Shown here piece after piece: positions 45,250 through 53,552 of a DNA stretch of 64,000 bases. How positions within the stretch are numbered: the stretch's first letter is position 1; the number at the start of each line of letters is the position of its first letter. Source of the stretch: Prescottella equi (GTDB taxonomy: Bacteria > Actinomycetota > Actinomycetes > Mycobacteriales > Mycobacteriaceae); NCBI RefSeq assembly GCF_020171745.1, contig NZ_JAIVAH010000009.1, forward strand, positions 1-64,000, written 5' to 3'. The notes beneath the pieces are model-generated. The model had not been told where the DNA came from and did no database searches. It worked only from the letters and a program-made list of their open reading frames with translations. The position numbers were made by a program, and so were the translations under genes.

Positions 45250-46620
45250 ATGTCCGGCACAACCGAACTGATCTCCATCGACCCCGCAACTCTCGTCGAG
45301 GTGGGGCGCACCCCCGTCACCACTCTCGACGAACTCGATGTCCGCATCGGGCGCGCCCACGACGCCTTCGCGACGTGGCGCACGGACCGCGCCCACCGCC
45401 AGGGGCTCCTGGCGGCGTGCTCGTACGAACTGATGCGCAAGACCTCGGAGATCGTCCCGCTGCTCAGCATGGAGCAGGGCAAGACCGCCGAGGACGCGGG
45501 CGGTGAGGTGTGGATCTCGGCAAAGTGCTTCGCGCACAACGCCCGCGTCGAATGGGACGACGTCACCGCCGCCCCCGAGGCCGCCGGACGCGCCGCTCGC
45601 ATCGAACACCGCCCGCTCGGCGTCGTCGCCGCGATCGTGCCGTGGAACTTCCCGATCTTCCTGATGATCGCCAAGATCGCGCCCGCACTGGCCGCCGGGA
45701 ACACCGTCATCGTCAAGCCCGCCGAATCGGTCTCACTGGTCGTCGGCAAAGTCGTCGAAATCCTCCAGTCGATTCTCCCGCCCGGTGTCCTCGACATCGT
45801 CCACGGCGGCCCCGACGTCGGACGTGCACTGGTCGAGCACCGCCGCATCCGCAAGGTCTCTTTCACCGGGTCCACCGGCGTCGGACGCCAGATCATGCGC
45901 CAGGCCGCCGACACGATCACCCCGGTGACGCTGGAACTCGGCGGCAACGATCCCGCGATCGTCCTCGACGACGCAGACATCGATTACGCTGCAGCGTTCC
46001 TCGCCAAGAGCGCCTTCTTCAACTCCGGCCAGATGTGCATCGCACCCAAACGCGCCTACGTCCCGGCAGACAAGGTCGACCGATTCTGCGACGTTTTCGC
46101 CGCCGCGATGGACACGCTGCCCGTCGGATACGGCCTGGCACCCGGCACCAAGATCGGCCCCCTGCACAACAAGGCCCAACTCGACTTCGTCCAGGGCCTG
46201 CTCGACAAGGCCGTCGCCGGCGGCGGCACGATCGTCAAGGGCGGCGGACGCGGCACCGACCTGCCGGGCTACTTCCTCGAGCCCACCCTCGTCCGCGACG
46301 TCGACGACACCGCGGACATCGTCGCGCTCGAACAGTTCGGGCCGGTGTTCCCGGTGGTCGCCTACACCGACGTCGAGGATGTGCTCGCCACCCTCGACGA
46401 GCAGGACTTCGGCCTGGGAGCCTCCGTCTGGGGCAGCGTCGACCAGGCCGAGCAGGTCGCCGACCGGATCGACGCCGGACAGGTGTGGATCAATCAGCAC
46501 AACGCCCTCGAGGTCGAACTTCCCTTCGGTGGCGTCAAGTCCAGCGGGTTCGGCCGCGAAGGCGGCAACGCCGGAGTCCACGACTTCCTCGAGACCCGCG
46601 TGATCAGCATCCGGCGCTGA
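45250..46620 (+). CDS. NAD(P)-dependent aldehyde dehydrogenase
   Basis: A 456-aa ALDH of the succinate-semialdehyde/benzaldehyde type. PWNFPIFLMIAKIAPALAAGN is the cofactor entry, SFTGSTGVGRQIM the NAD loop, LELGGNDP carries Glu and FFNSGQMCIAPKR Cys (near 258). It converts an aldehyde to an acid, the final step expected after the FMO, hydrolase and ADH. GAGGTG nine bases upstream of the ATG. It ends at a strong terminator. Confidence 0.87.
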   Translation: MSGTTELISIDPATLVEVGRTPVTTLDELDVRIGRAHDAFATWRTDRAHRQGLLAACSYELMRKTSEIVPLLSMEQGKTAEDAGGEVWISAKCFAHNARVEWDDVTAAPEAAGRAARIEHRPLGVVAAIVPWNFPIFLMIAKIAPALAAGNTVIVKPAESVSLVVGKVVEILQSILPPGVLDIVHGGPDVGRALVEHRRIRKVSFTGSTGVGRQIMRQAADTITPVTLELGGNDPAIVLDDADIDYAAAFLAKSAFFNSGQMCIAPKRAYVPADKVDRFCDVFAAAMDTLPVGYGLAPGTKIGPLHNKAQLDFVQGLLDKAVAGGGTIVKGGGRGTDLPGYFLEPTLVRDVDDTADIVALEQFGPVFPVVAYTDVEDVLATLDEQDFGLGASVWGSVDQAEQVADRIDAGQVWINQHNALEVELPFGGVKSSGFGREGGNAGVHDFLETRVISIRR

Positions 46621-46636
46621 CACGGCCGACCAAAGA

Positions 46637-46671
46637 GGGGTGGGGCGGTGATCGAATCACCGCCCCACCCC
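46637..46671. terminator. Terminator after ALDH
   Basis: A 16-bp perfect stem (GGGGTGGGGCGGTGAT and complement) with a CGA loop, 16 bp after the ALDH stop. It also faces the relic on the minus strand. Confidence 0.9.
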
Positions 46672-46675
46672 ACTT

Positions 46676-46939
46676 TCACAGGTCGAAGTCGATCAGAGCC
46701 GCTATGTCGACCCAGCCGACGAACCCGGACGCGTTCGTGTCGAACGGCGAGGACGACGACCAGTCCCGGCCGCGCCATTCGCCATGCGTCCAGTCGGGGG
46801 CACCGCCGTACCCGGCGCCGTGGCTGAGCGAGTGGAGGCGCGCGGTCTCGGGATGTCCTGTGCCGCTGCGGTAGTTGATCTCGGTACGCGGCGACTGATG
46901 GACAGGGTATTCGTCGAGTAGAACCGGCTTCGTTTCTTC
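46676..46939 (-). pseudogene. Internally deleted relic of a DUF7064/7065-like protein
   Basis: One minus-strand frame reads through 87 well-biased codons and a TGA but has no start: ETKPVLLDEYPVHQSPRTEI, then NYRSGTGHPETARLH, HGEWRGRDW and a C-terminal WVDIAALIDFDL. The first part looks like the N-terminus of the DUF7064/7065 group and the rest like its C-terminus, so about 250 codons appear to be missing between. It begins exactly at the phosphotransferase stop. An intact relative of the same general type lies at 49555. Apart from this and the terminator, 46621-46937 holds nothing. Confidence 0.55.
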
Positions 46940-48083
46940 ACTTCTCCCACTCGTAGGTCCCGTCGATCAACTGCGCGAGCATGCGGTGATGCATCACGTA
47001 CGCGTCAGGATTCTGGGGAATCTCCACCTCCCCGAAGTGGATTCGCCGACGAGCGATCTGCGACATGACGATTCCGTGCCGCAGTGCGGCGTACACGAGG
47101 TAGAAGTCGAGATCACGTACCTCGGCACCCGAGGCCTGCTCATACTGCTCGACGACATCGGATCGCTTGAACATCTCGGGTAGGCCCGGCATGGAGTACT
47201 GCTCGGCCATGTCCTGGAACTGGTGGTGGAAGAAGAGGAACCAGGCCAGGTCGAGCTCGCGGGGAGCGATCACCGCAGACTCCCAGTCGAGCACCGCGGC
47301 CGGCGACGTCCCGTCGTACATGATGTTGCCGATTCGTGAATCTCCCCAGGACAGCACGTCGGGGGACAGCTCGGCGGGCCAGTGCGCCTCGAGCCAGTCG
47401 AAGGCTCGCTCGAGTACCGGGACGCGCAGGCCGTCGTTGCGCCTGGTCCATTCGTAGTAGGCGCGCTCGTTCTCGAAGTGGCGGCGCAGGCTCGACTCGC
47501 CGGATGGCACCGCCAAGGACGGCACCTTCGCGGCCGGATCCTGGATCGCGTGCACCTGCGCGAGAACCTGGATGCTGGCCCCCTGGAGGGCTTCCCGTCC
47601 GTCCGCATCGAGTTCGTGCAGCCACCCTCCGAAGACGTACGGCGGGTTGTCCACCGGCACGGCACCGCTGACCCGCTCCATCACGAGGAAGGGATTGCCC
47701 AGCGGCTCCGCTGAGTTCTCGACCCACCAGACGCGCGGAACCGGCACCTCGCTGTGCTCACGGACCGCGCTCATGACGTCGAATTGATGCTGCAGGTCGT
47801 ACCCCGGGAACACCGGGAACGCGGTGGCCTCGGGAGCGAGTCGCGCCACCAGCTGAGCGGTGTGCGGGACGCCCTCTGCGGTCCAGTCGAGATCGAACAG
47901 TACCGAGACACTGGACATTCCGGAGTGCCCCGGACGACTGAGGTTGTACACGGACGGCGTCGAGTCGGCACCCAGGCGGTGGCCGAGCCACGTCACCAAC
48001 CGCTCCCGCAGGTCCTCCAGATCGGTCTCCGTTGTGGTGATGGTCGATTCCACGCCCTCCGGCATCACACTCTCGGTGGCCAT
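46938..48083 (-). CDS. APH-like phosphotransferase, acyl-CoA-dehydrogenase-10/11 N-domain type
   Basis: A 381-aa protein-kinase-fold phosphotransferase. GMSSVSVLFDLDW is a glycine loop, QLVARLAP has the ATP Lys replaced by Arg, PFLVMERVSGAVP is the hinge, LSWGDSRIGNIMYD is the catalytic loop (HGD changed to WGD, as in much of this subgroup) and VLDWESAVIAPRELDLAWFLF the metal-binding Asp. Relatives phosphorylate 4-hydroxyacyl-CoAs for removal of the hydroxyl group. That, or phosphorylation of an alcohol, is the best guess. AGGTACTGGC precedes the ATG. Confidence 0.8.
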   Translation of the reverse strand: MATESVMPEGVESTITTTETDLEDLRERLVTWLGHRLGADSTPSVYNLSRPGHSGMSSVSVLFDLDWTAEGVPHTAQLVARLAPEATAFPVFPGYDLQHQFDVMSAVREHSEVPVPRVWWVENSAEPLGNPFLVMERVSGAVPVDNPPYVFGGWLHELDADGREALQGASIQVLAQVHAIQDPAAKVPSLAVPSGESSLRRHFENERAYYEWTRRNDGLRVPVLERAFDWLEAHWPAELSPDVLSWGDSRIGNIMYDGTSPAAVLDWESAVIAPRELDLAWFLFFHHQFQDMAEQYSMPGLPEMFKRSDVVEQYEQASGAEVRDLDFYLVYAALRHGIVMSQIARRRIHFGEVEIPQNPDAYVMHHRMLAQLIDGTYEWEK

Positions 48084-48195
48084 GCCAGTACCTCCATTTC
48101 ATTCGACTAAACGAGTCCGAGTGCCGCTCTTCGGCATTCTCACGGCGGACGGCCGATCAGGCCGTGGAGACAGCCGGGCCGCGGCATCGTCGACT

Positions 48196-48221
48196 GGCCG
48201 GGTCACCGTAATGACCCGGCC
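48196..48221 (-). terminator. Terminator after the F420-type gene
   Basis: GGCCGGGTCA and TGACCCGGCC with a 6-nt loop, 35 bp past the stop of the minus-strand gene at 48256. Confidence 0.8.
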
Positions 48222-48255
48222 TCGACGTAGCCGTATTCGATTGCGGGATAGGCTT

Positions 48256-48732
48256 CTAGCGCGACCACTGCTGCAGCGCGGCGTTCTTTCTGAAGTCCCA
48301 GCTGACTACCTCGTCGGCCTTGACCCGCAGCCAGGCGTGGCGGCCGTCGGCGATGAATTTGTCACCGCCCATGTACTTGCGGGCGAAGAGGAGTTCCGCG
48401 GTCGCGACCTGCTCGTCGGGCGTCGACGTACGTGGCACCTCACCGACAACCTCAGCGGCGCCGCTGATCTCGACACCACGGAGCTCGTGGAACTGCTCGC
48501 CGGCGTCGATGACGACCGCGATCCGGGGATCCCGCTGGAGATCGGACCAGCGCTTGCTCTTCACGATCGAGTTGAGCCACAGGTACTCGCCATCCCAGAC
48601 GAACCACAGCGGGGCCACGTGCGGGCGCCCGTCACCTGCCATCGTCGCGACCCGGCAGGTGCGCTCGGCGGCGAGGAACGCGTCTACCTCCTCGCCGCCC
48701 ATCGCGATCGCCTTACCTCTGCGTTGCGCCAA
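48256..48732 (-). CDS. Pyridoxamine-oxidase-like FMN/F420 binding protein
   Basis: A 158-aa split-barrel flavin/F420 protein of the PPOX class (FDOR-B-like). AFLAAERTCRVATMAGDGRPHVAPLWFVWDG forms the cofactor groove and KSKRWSDLQRDPRIAVVID the next strands. Probably a small reductase using F420H2 or FMN. A TTG at 48732 with AAGGG six bases upstream is preferred. An ATG at 48702 would cut the conserved RRGKAIAMG region. It is third in a minus-strand operon with the ECH and DUF7064-like genes. Confidence 0.75.
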   Translation of the reverse strand: MAQRRGKAIAMGGEEVDAFLAAERTCRVATMAGDGRPHVAPLWFVWDGEYLWLNSIVKSKRWSDLQRDPRIAVVIDAGEQFHELRGVEISGAAEVVGEVPRTSTPDEQVATAELLFARKYMGGDKFIADGRHAWLRVKADEVVSWDFRKNAALQQWSR

Positions 48733-48781
48733 GTTCTTGCCCTTCTCAGAAATTCCTACAGTTCCGGGAACGCGGAACGAT

Positions 48782-49531
48782 CTACCGTCCGCGCCAGACC
48801 GGTTCACGCCTTTGAGCGAAAGCCTCGATGCCCGAACGGAAGTCCTCCGAATCGAGCACTACCCGCAGTGCATCGGCCGTGGCGTCCCACCCGCGCGCAT
48901 CGTCGTCTGCGGCCTGCACGTCGAGTGCGCGCAGGCTCTCCCGGACGGACACGGGCGACGCCTCGCACACCTCGAGCGCCATCTTCACGGCCGCCGCGAG
49001 CGCTCCGCCCGGCTCGCTGACCTCGTTGACCACGCCGAGCGTGTACGCACGCTCGGCGGAGAGGGTCCGGCCGGTGATCAACAGCTCACGCGCCACGTTG
49101 ATCGGCAGTGCCCGCGGGGCCCGGAACAGTGCCCCCGACGTCGCGACCAGACCCCGGCGGGCCTCGGGCAGACCGAATTCGGCCGTCCGGGCCGCGACGA
49201 CGAGATCACACGCAAGCACGATCTCGAACCCACCGCCGAGCGCGTATCCCTCGACCGCGGCGATCAGCGGCTTCACCCGCTTGCGCCTGATGATCCCGTA
49301 CTCGCCACCGCGGGGCATGCGCAGATCCGCACGTTCGCGAATGTCGGTGCCGGCGGAGAAGACTCGCTCCGTTCCGGTCACCACGCCGACCCACAGCTCA
49401 TCGTCGTCGTCGAGGAGGTCGAATGCCTCCTCGAGCCCCTCGGCCGTCTCCCGGTCGATGGCGTTACGCCGCTCCTCGCGCTCGATCCGTACCACGAGGA
49501 CACGACCGTCCCGCTCGTATCGCACCGTCAT
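48782..49531 (-). CDS. Enoyl-CoA hydratase/isomerase family protein
   Basis: A 249-aa crotonase-fold enzyme. FSAGTDIRERADLR is the CoA/oxyanion segment, VEGYALGGGFEIVLACDLVVAARTAEFGLPEARRGLV the hallmark with the second oxyanion Gly and a Glu at the active site. It should hydrate or isomerise an acyl-CoA. GGAGG lies before the ATG at 49531. It sits 23 bp downstream of the DUF7064-like gene in one operon that may act on an acyl-CoA. Confidence 0.87.
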   Translation of the reverse strand: MTVRYERDGRVLVVRIEREERRNAIDRETAEGLEEAFDLLDDDDELWVGVVTGTERVFSAGTDIRERADLRMPRGGEYGIIRRKRVKPLIAAVEGYALGGGFEIVLACDLVVAARTAEFGLPEARRGLVATSGALFRAPRALPINVARELLITGRTLSAERAYTLGVVNEVSEPGGALAAAVKMALEVCEASPVSVRESLRALDVQAADDDARGWDATADALRVVLDSEDFRSGIEAFAQRREPVWRGR

Positions 49532-49554
49532 CGATGTGCCTCCGATCTCTCCGG

Positions 49555-50739
49555 TCAGGAGGCCGAGTCGTCGGACAGGCCCATATCGGGCCACGAGCCG
49601 GCGACCCAGGTCTGGAGGTTGCCCCAGCCGGTCGCGCCGGTCTCGACGTCATGGACACGGATGATGCAGTCGCGGAACTGGTTGATCTTCTCGGCAACCT
49701 CGGGAAGGGAGGTGTCGGGGTAGTAGGTGCCGTCGATGAAGAACTCGCCCTTCCACGATCCACCGCGCTCTCCGTTCGGGCGCAGGTAGTGCCCGGCTCC
49801 CAGGTGGAATCCGGTGCCGGACACCGGCTCCGCCTCGAGAACCCGCTTGCGGCCGTCGGCCATGGTGAGGTGGAAGGTTCCACCGAGGAAGCGCTTGTTG
49901 CTCGGATCGAAGGTGATCTTGGGTTCGATGTCGGTGATCAGGTCGCGCGGGCCGTCGGCGTACTCGAAGCCGCCCTGGGCCACCTTGTGCAGGTAGCCGG
50001 GCGCCTCGTAGCGCAGCAGGTACTGGTGGAAGGCGTAGTTGCTGCCGTCGGGATGCTCGAAGTACAGCGGGTTCCACACCGCGAGGATGCTCGGCATGTT
50101 GCGCTCGGACGGTTCCGGCGCGATGTCCAGGACGTCGTCGCCGACGCCGGGGCGCACGCCCCACGAGTGGTCGCGGGTCATGATCCAGTCCTCGGGACCG
50201 ACCTCGGTCCGCTCGCCGTCGACCTCGACCCAGCCACTCTTGACGACGCCTGTCTGGTGGTAGCGAATCTGGTCGGCGGTACGCCGGTATCCGGTGACGG
50301 TCCTGCGGTCCTCCCGCTCCTCCACGACGCACGGCACCGTCCCCTGGAGCACCAGATCGAATGCGACGGGCTGGACTTCGTTGGGTTCGAGTACCACGCG
50401 GATCAAGTTCAGCGGCTCGAGGATCTCGTACCGGATCGGTCCCACGTCCACGGAGTCCACGTCCGAGGACAGCTTGCGACTGGTCCGCACGGTCCACTGC
50501 TCGGTCCCGCGCGCCACGCCCGCGTACGCATCCATCACGTTGCGGTTGATGTACTTGCCGAAACCGAACCCGATCTGCAGCGAACCGTCCTTCGCGGCGG
50601 CCATCAGGCATACCTTCTCGGTCCACGCGTAATCCGTCTGCGACACCGTTGCGAAGGTCTCCACGATCTGATGGTTGAAGTACTCGTCCGCCGCCACGAG
50701 TGGCCCGATCGATCCGCCCACTGCCGCCTCCTCAGTCAT
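49555..50739 (-). CDS. DUF7064/7065-like protein
   Basis: A 394-aa protein made of beta-rich halves, with DEYFNHQIVETFATVSQTDYAWTEKV, DHSWGVRPGVGDDVLD and FHLGAGHYLRPNG as recognisable blocks. The layout recalls the DUF7064/DUF7065 (hydroxyneurosporene-hydratase/CrtC-like) group, which has lipocalin-like domains and mostly unknown functions. No signal peptide. It begins an operon with an enoyl-CoA hydratase and a PPOX-like protein. A TAGAC-N4-GTCTA site lies 87 bp upstream. A related relic lies at 46676. The family call is moderate. Confidence 0.6.
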   Translation of the reverse strand: MTEEAAVGGSIGPLVAADEYFNHQIVETFATVSQTDYAWTEKVCLMAAAKDGSLQIGFGFGKYINRNVMDAYAGVARGTEQWTVRTSRKLSSDVDSVDVGPIRYEILEPLNLIRVVLEPNEVQPVAFDLVLQGTVPCVVEEREDRRTVTGYRRTADQIRYHQTGVVKSGWVEVDGERTEVGPEDWIMTRDHSWGVRPGVGDDVLDIAPEPSERNMPSILAVWNPLYFEHPDGSNYAFHQYLLRYEAPGYLHKVAQGGFEYADGPRDLITDIEPKITFDPSNKRFLGGTFHLTMADGRKRVLEAEPVSGTGFHLGAGHYLRPNGERGGSWKGEFFIDGTYYPDTSLPEVAEKINQFRDCIIRVHDVETGATGWGNLQTWVAGSWPDMGLSDDSAS

Positions 50740-50825
50740 TGAGTTCCGGCATCGATGCTTGAATGTCGCTCCCGCACCGCAGATCTCACCGGACATTTTC
50801 GATTATTAGACCCAGAGGCTAAAGA

Positions 50826-50839
50826 TAGACGCTAGTCTA
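50826..50839. promoter_or_regulatory. TAGAC-N4-GTCTA operator candidate
   Basis: TAGAC-GCTA-GTCTA, the same half-sites and spacing as the core of the palindrome at 44311. A weaker TTAG/CTAA inverted repeat lies at 50805-50822. It is upstream of the DUF7064-like operon. Confidence 0.55.
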
Positions 50840-50926
50840 GGTTTTTGGAACAGGTTCGCGTTTTCTTTTTCCGACCTCGCCGCCGGATCACTCCCCCACC
50901 ATCCGGCGCGCCCCGTCAGGAGTCCC

Positions 50927-51484
50927 ATGCAGAGGACGATCGGCAAGTGTCACAACGTCCCCGACTGGGAGTCCGGGCCGTCGAGCCCGTTCGACCACTG
51001 GCCGACCGGCCTGGCGTTCCAATACTTCTACGGGTTCCTCGGCGGTGGCACCAACCAGTGGGCACCCGACCACGCGATCACGTGGATCCGGCATTGGGCG
51101 TCGTCCCGCCGGACACCCGACTCGCCGCGCGGCCCGACGAGATCGCCGCCTGGGACAGCCTGTCTTCGACGGCGTCAGGTAGCAGCCCGTCGCAGGCGTC
51201 TCGATGGCCTACACGTTCGACTCCCCCGATGCCCCGTCGGACCGCCACACGCAGTCGAGTTCGTCCCCGAGGAAGGCGGGTTCGGTCCAGGCGGCCTCGT
51301 GACGCTTTCGCTCGACGGCGCGCCGATCGGGTCGCGGCGACTCACATCCACGGTTCCGTGAACCATGTCCTATGTCGAGGGACGCAACGTCGGATTGGAC
51401 ACGGGTGCGCCCGTCAGCGAAGACTATCAAGTGCCATTCGCCCTGACAGGAACGCTTCATCGGGTCGAGCTCCACCTCGAATAG
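50927..51484 (+). pseudogene. Arylsulfatase pseudogene
   Basis: Fragments of one arylsulfatase lie in order but in shifting frames: [20 protein letters not shown] and [15 protein letters not shown] (N-terminal half), then [20 protein letters not shown] one frame over, then [18 protein letters not shown], then [17 protein letters not shown], an in-frame TGA at 51359, and SYVEGRNVGLDTGAPVSEDY to a natural TAG at 51482. At least two deletions, frameshifts and a nonsense codon are needed, and the sulfatase active-site region is gone. It is non-functional. The remaining parts of 50740-51512 are the promoter region and the approach to the next gene. Confidence 0.82.
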
Positions 51485-51512
51485 ACCCTCGATCGGGAGA
51501 CAGCTGGAGAGT

Positions 51513-52124
51513 ATGAACGAGCCCACGACACTCGGCCGCCGCGAACGGAACAAGCGACAGACTCGCGGACGGATGCTGGACGCTGCCAGCGAGTTGTTCG
51601 CCGCACGGGGTGTCGTGGGCACGACCGTCGAGGACATCGCCGACCTGGCCGGGGTCTCCCGCGCCACGTTCTTCAACTACTTCCCCAGCAAGGACGAGCT
51701 GCTCTCGGCTCTCCACATCCGCCACATGGATTCGATGGCGAGCCTGATCGACGACCTTCTCACGCAGGACCTGACCACGGCGGACCGGATCATCGGCCTC
51801 TTCGACGACTTCGTGCGGGCCTCGGACAAACCGCCCGGATACCTGCGCGCGGTGACGGGCGAGCTCGAGCGCGACCTGTTGTCGCCCGGGGTCAGCGTGG
51901 AGCGCACCGAGCGATTCAACGATGAGCTACTCCGAATCCTCAGGCCTGGAATCGAGCGCGGCGAGGTCCGCACCGATTACCCGCCGCGCTTCCTCGCCCA
52001 GATGGTTGCCGCGGTCTACGTATCGACAATCCGCTACTGGCGCCAGGATCCGGGATACGACCTCGCCGACGGCTTCCACAAGGCCGCGACCTACGTAGCG
52101 GAGTCACTTGCCCCCCGTTCCTGA
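51513..52124 (+). CDS. TetR regulator (tandem copy 1)
   Basis: A 203-aa TetR-family protein. The helix-turn-helix is TTVEDIADLAGVSRATFFNYFPSKDELLSAL (about residues 37-67). The C-terminal domain shares TERF, a GEVRTDYPPRFLAQMVAAVYVSTIRYWR-type segment and overall length with the next gene, so the two arose by duplication. GGAG precedes the ATG. It starts 28 bp after the arylsulfatase relic, which it may once have controlled. Other targets, such as the TAGAC site at 50826, are possible. Confidence 0.85.
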   Translation: MNEPTTLGRRERNKRQTRGRMLDAASELFAARGVVGTTVEDIADLAGVSRATFFNYFPSKDELLSALHIRHMDSMASLIDDLLTQDLTTADRIIGLFDDFVRASDKPPGYLRAVTGELERDLLSPGVSVERTERFNDELLRILRPGIERGEVRTDYPPRFLAQMVAAVYVSTIRYWRQDPGYDLADGFHKAATYVAESLAPRS

Positions 52125-52157
52125 TTGCGGTCGGATTCACGAAGTTTGTCCGAGACT

Positions 52158-52185
52158 GTCAGTTGGCAGGTAGATTCCGACTGAC
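52158..52185. promoter_or_regulatory. Inverted repeat before the second TetR gene
   Basis: GTCAGTTGG-N10-CCGACTGAC, with 8 of 9 arm bases pairing, 44 bp before the ATG. It is a candidate operator for one of the two flanking TetR proteins. Confidence 0.5.
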
Positions 52186-52229
52186 CGGATGGTATTGAGA
52201 CTTCGGGATAGGAACGAAGGGGCGGCGAG

Positions 52230-52865
52230 ATGGGGGAAAGCCGGGAGATCGTGACACGGCGGGAGCAACGGCGACAACAGACGTTCGAGAGGCTTCTGAA
52301 CGCGTCCCGCGAACAGTTCTCCGAACACGGTTTCGACCACACGACGATCGACGACATCGCCAGATCCGCACGCGTCTCCCGCGGCACCTTCTTCAACTAC
52401 TTCGACAACAAGGATGCCGTCCTCGCCTCTCTGCACCAGGTCCACATGGACAAGCTGCCCGGGATCATCGACGACCTGCTCGCCCGGGACATGACGACCG
52501 ACGAGCGGATCCGGTCGCTGTTCAACGACGTCGTCGAGGCGGCAGTCACGCTCGAGAAGTACTTCCGGGCCACCACCCGAGAACTCGATCGGGATCTCGC
52601 GACCCCCGCGATCAGCGCCGCCCGCACCGAACGGTTCCTCGCCGCGTTCGGGCGGATCCTCGAAGCCGGCGTCGACTGCGGCGAGGTGCGCCGGGACTAC
52701 CCGCTCAGTTTCCTGTCGCAGATGGTCACCGCGGTATACATCACCACGATCCGGTACTGGCGCGAGAACACCGTCGTCGAGATGGAATTGGAGTTCGGCC
52801 GCGCGGCCGGGTTCATCGCCGAGGCGATCGCGCCACGGGAAGTGGAAAGCCCGTCCGATCCGTAG
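52230..52865 (+). CDS. TetR regulator (tandem copy 2)
   Basis: A 211-aa TetR protein paralogous to the one at 51513. The helix-turn-helix is TTIDDIARSARVSRGTFFNYFDNKDAVLASL, and the C-terminal half repeats the TERFLAAF, CGEVRRDYPLSFLSQMVTAVYITTIRYWR pattern. A 105-bp gap with an inverted repeat separates them. Its targets are unknown. The convergent CoA-transferase operon ends 39 bp downstream, so that is not an obvious one. Confidence 0.85.
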   Translation: MGESREIVTRREQRRQQTFERLLNASREQFSEHGFDHTTIDDIARSARVSRGTFFNYFDNKDAVLASLHQVHMDKLPGIIDDLLARDMTTDERIRSLFNDVVEAAVTLEKYFRATTRELDRDLATPAISAARTERFLAAFGRILEAGVDCGEVRRDYPLSFLSQMVTAVYITTIRYWRENTVVEMELEFGRAAGFIAEAIAPREVESPSDP

Positions 52866-52904
52866 GGGGGGAGGTCCGGACCGGACGGGCGATCGGGGGT
52901 GGTG

Positions 52905-53552
52905 CTAGGCGGCGTCCGCCAGATCCACGACCAGCTCGGCACCGGTCTTGTCCTGCACCTCTTCGACGGTGACGTCGGGCGCGAGTTCACGCAGCACCAA
53001 CGCGCCGTCCCGGACGTCGATCACGGCAAGGTTCGTGATGATGCGCTGCACCACCGCCTGGCCGGTCAACGGGAGCGAGCACTCCTCGACGATCTTGGCG
53101 CCGCCATCGCGATCGGTGTGTTCCATGACCACGATGACGCGCCGGGCACCGTGCACCAGATCCATGGCGCCGCCCATACCCTTGACCATCTTGCCCGGCA
53201 CCATCCAGTTGGCGAGGTCCCCGTTCCGGGAGACCTGCATGCCACCGAGGACCGCGGTGTCGATGTGTCCACCGCGAATCATGCCGAACGACAACGCCGA
53301 ATCGAAGAATGCCGCACCCGGGTTTACGGTCACGGTTTCCTTGCCCGCGTTGATGAGGTCGGGATCGACCGCATCGTCGCTCGGGTAGGGACCGGTGCCC
53401 AGGATGCCGTTCTCCGAATGCAGAACCACCTTGACGCCCTCGGGCAGGTAGTTCGGGATCAAGGTCGGCAGCCCGATCCCCAGGTTGACGTACTCGCCGT
53501 CGATCATCTCGGCCGCGGCGCGCGCGGCCATCTGCTCACGTGACCAGCTCAT
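52905..53552 (-). CDS. scoB: 3-oxoacid CoA-transferase, beta subunit
   Basis: A 215-aa CoA-transferase family I beta subunit. [16 protein letters not shown] opens the fold and LHSENGILG holds the catalytic Glu (near 47) that carries CoA. It is the partner of the alpha subunit, which overlaps it by 4 bp. In the homogentisate operon it should move CoA from succinyl-CoA to the acetoacetate released by fumarylacetoacetase, feeding thiolysis. A 3-oxoadipate CoA-transferase (PcaJ) is the alternative, but the operon favours acetoacetate. Confidence 0.87.
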   Translation of the reverse strand: MSWSREQMAARAAAEMIDGEYVNLGIGLPTLIPNYLPEGVKVVLHSENGILGTGPYPSDDAVDPDLINAGKETVTVNPGAAFFDSALSFGMIRGGHIDTAVLGGMQVSRNGDLANWMVPGKMVKGMGGAMDLVHGARRVIVVMEHTDRDGGAKIVEECSLPLTGQAVVQRIITNLAVIDVRDGALVLRELAPDVTVEEVQDKTGAELVVDLADAA

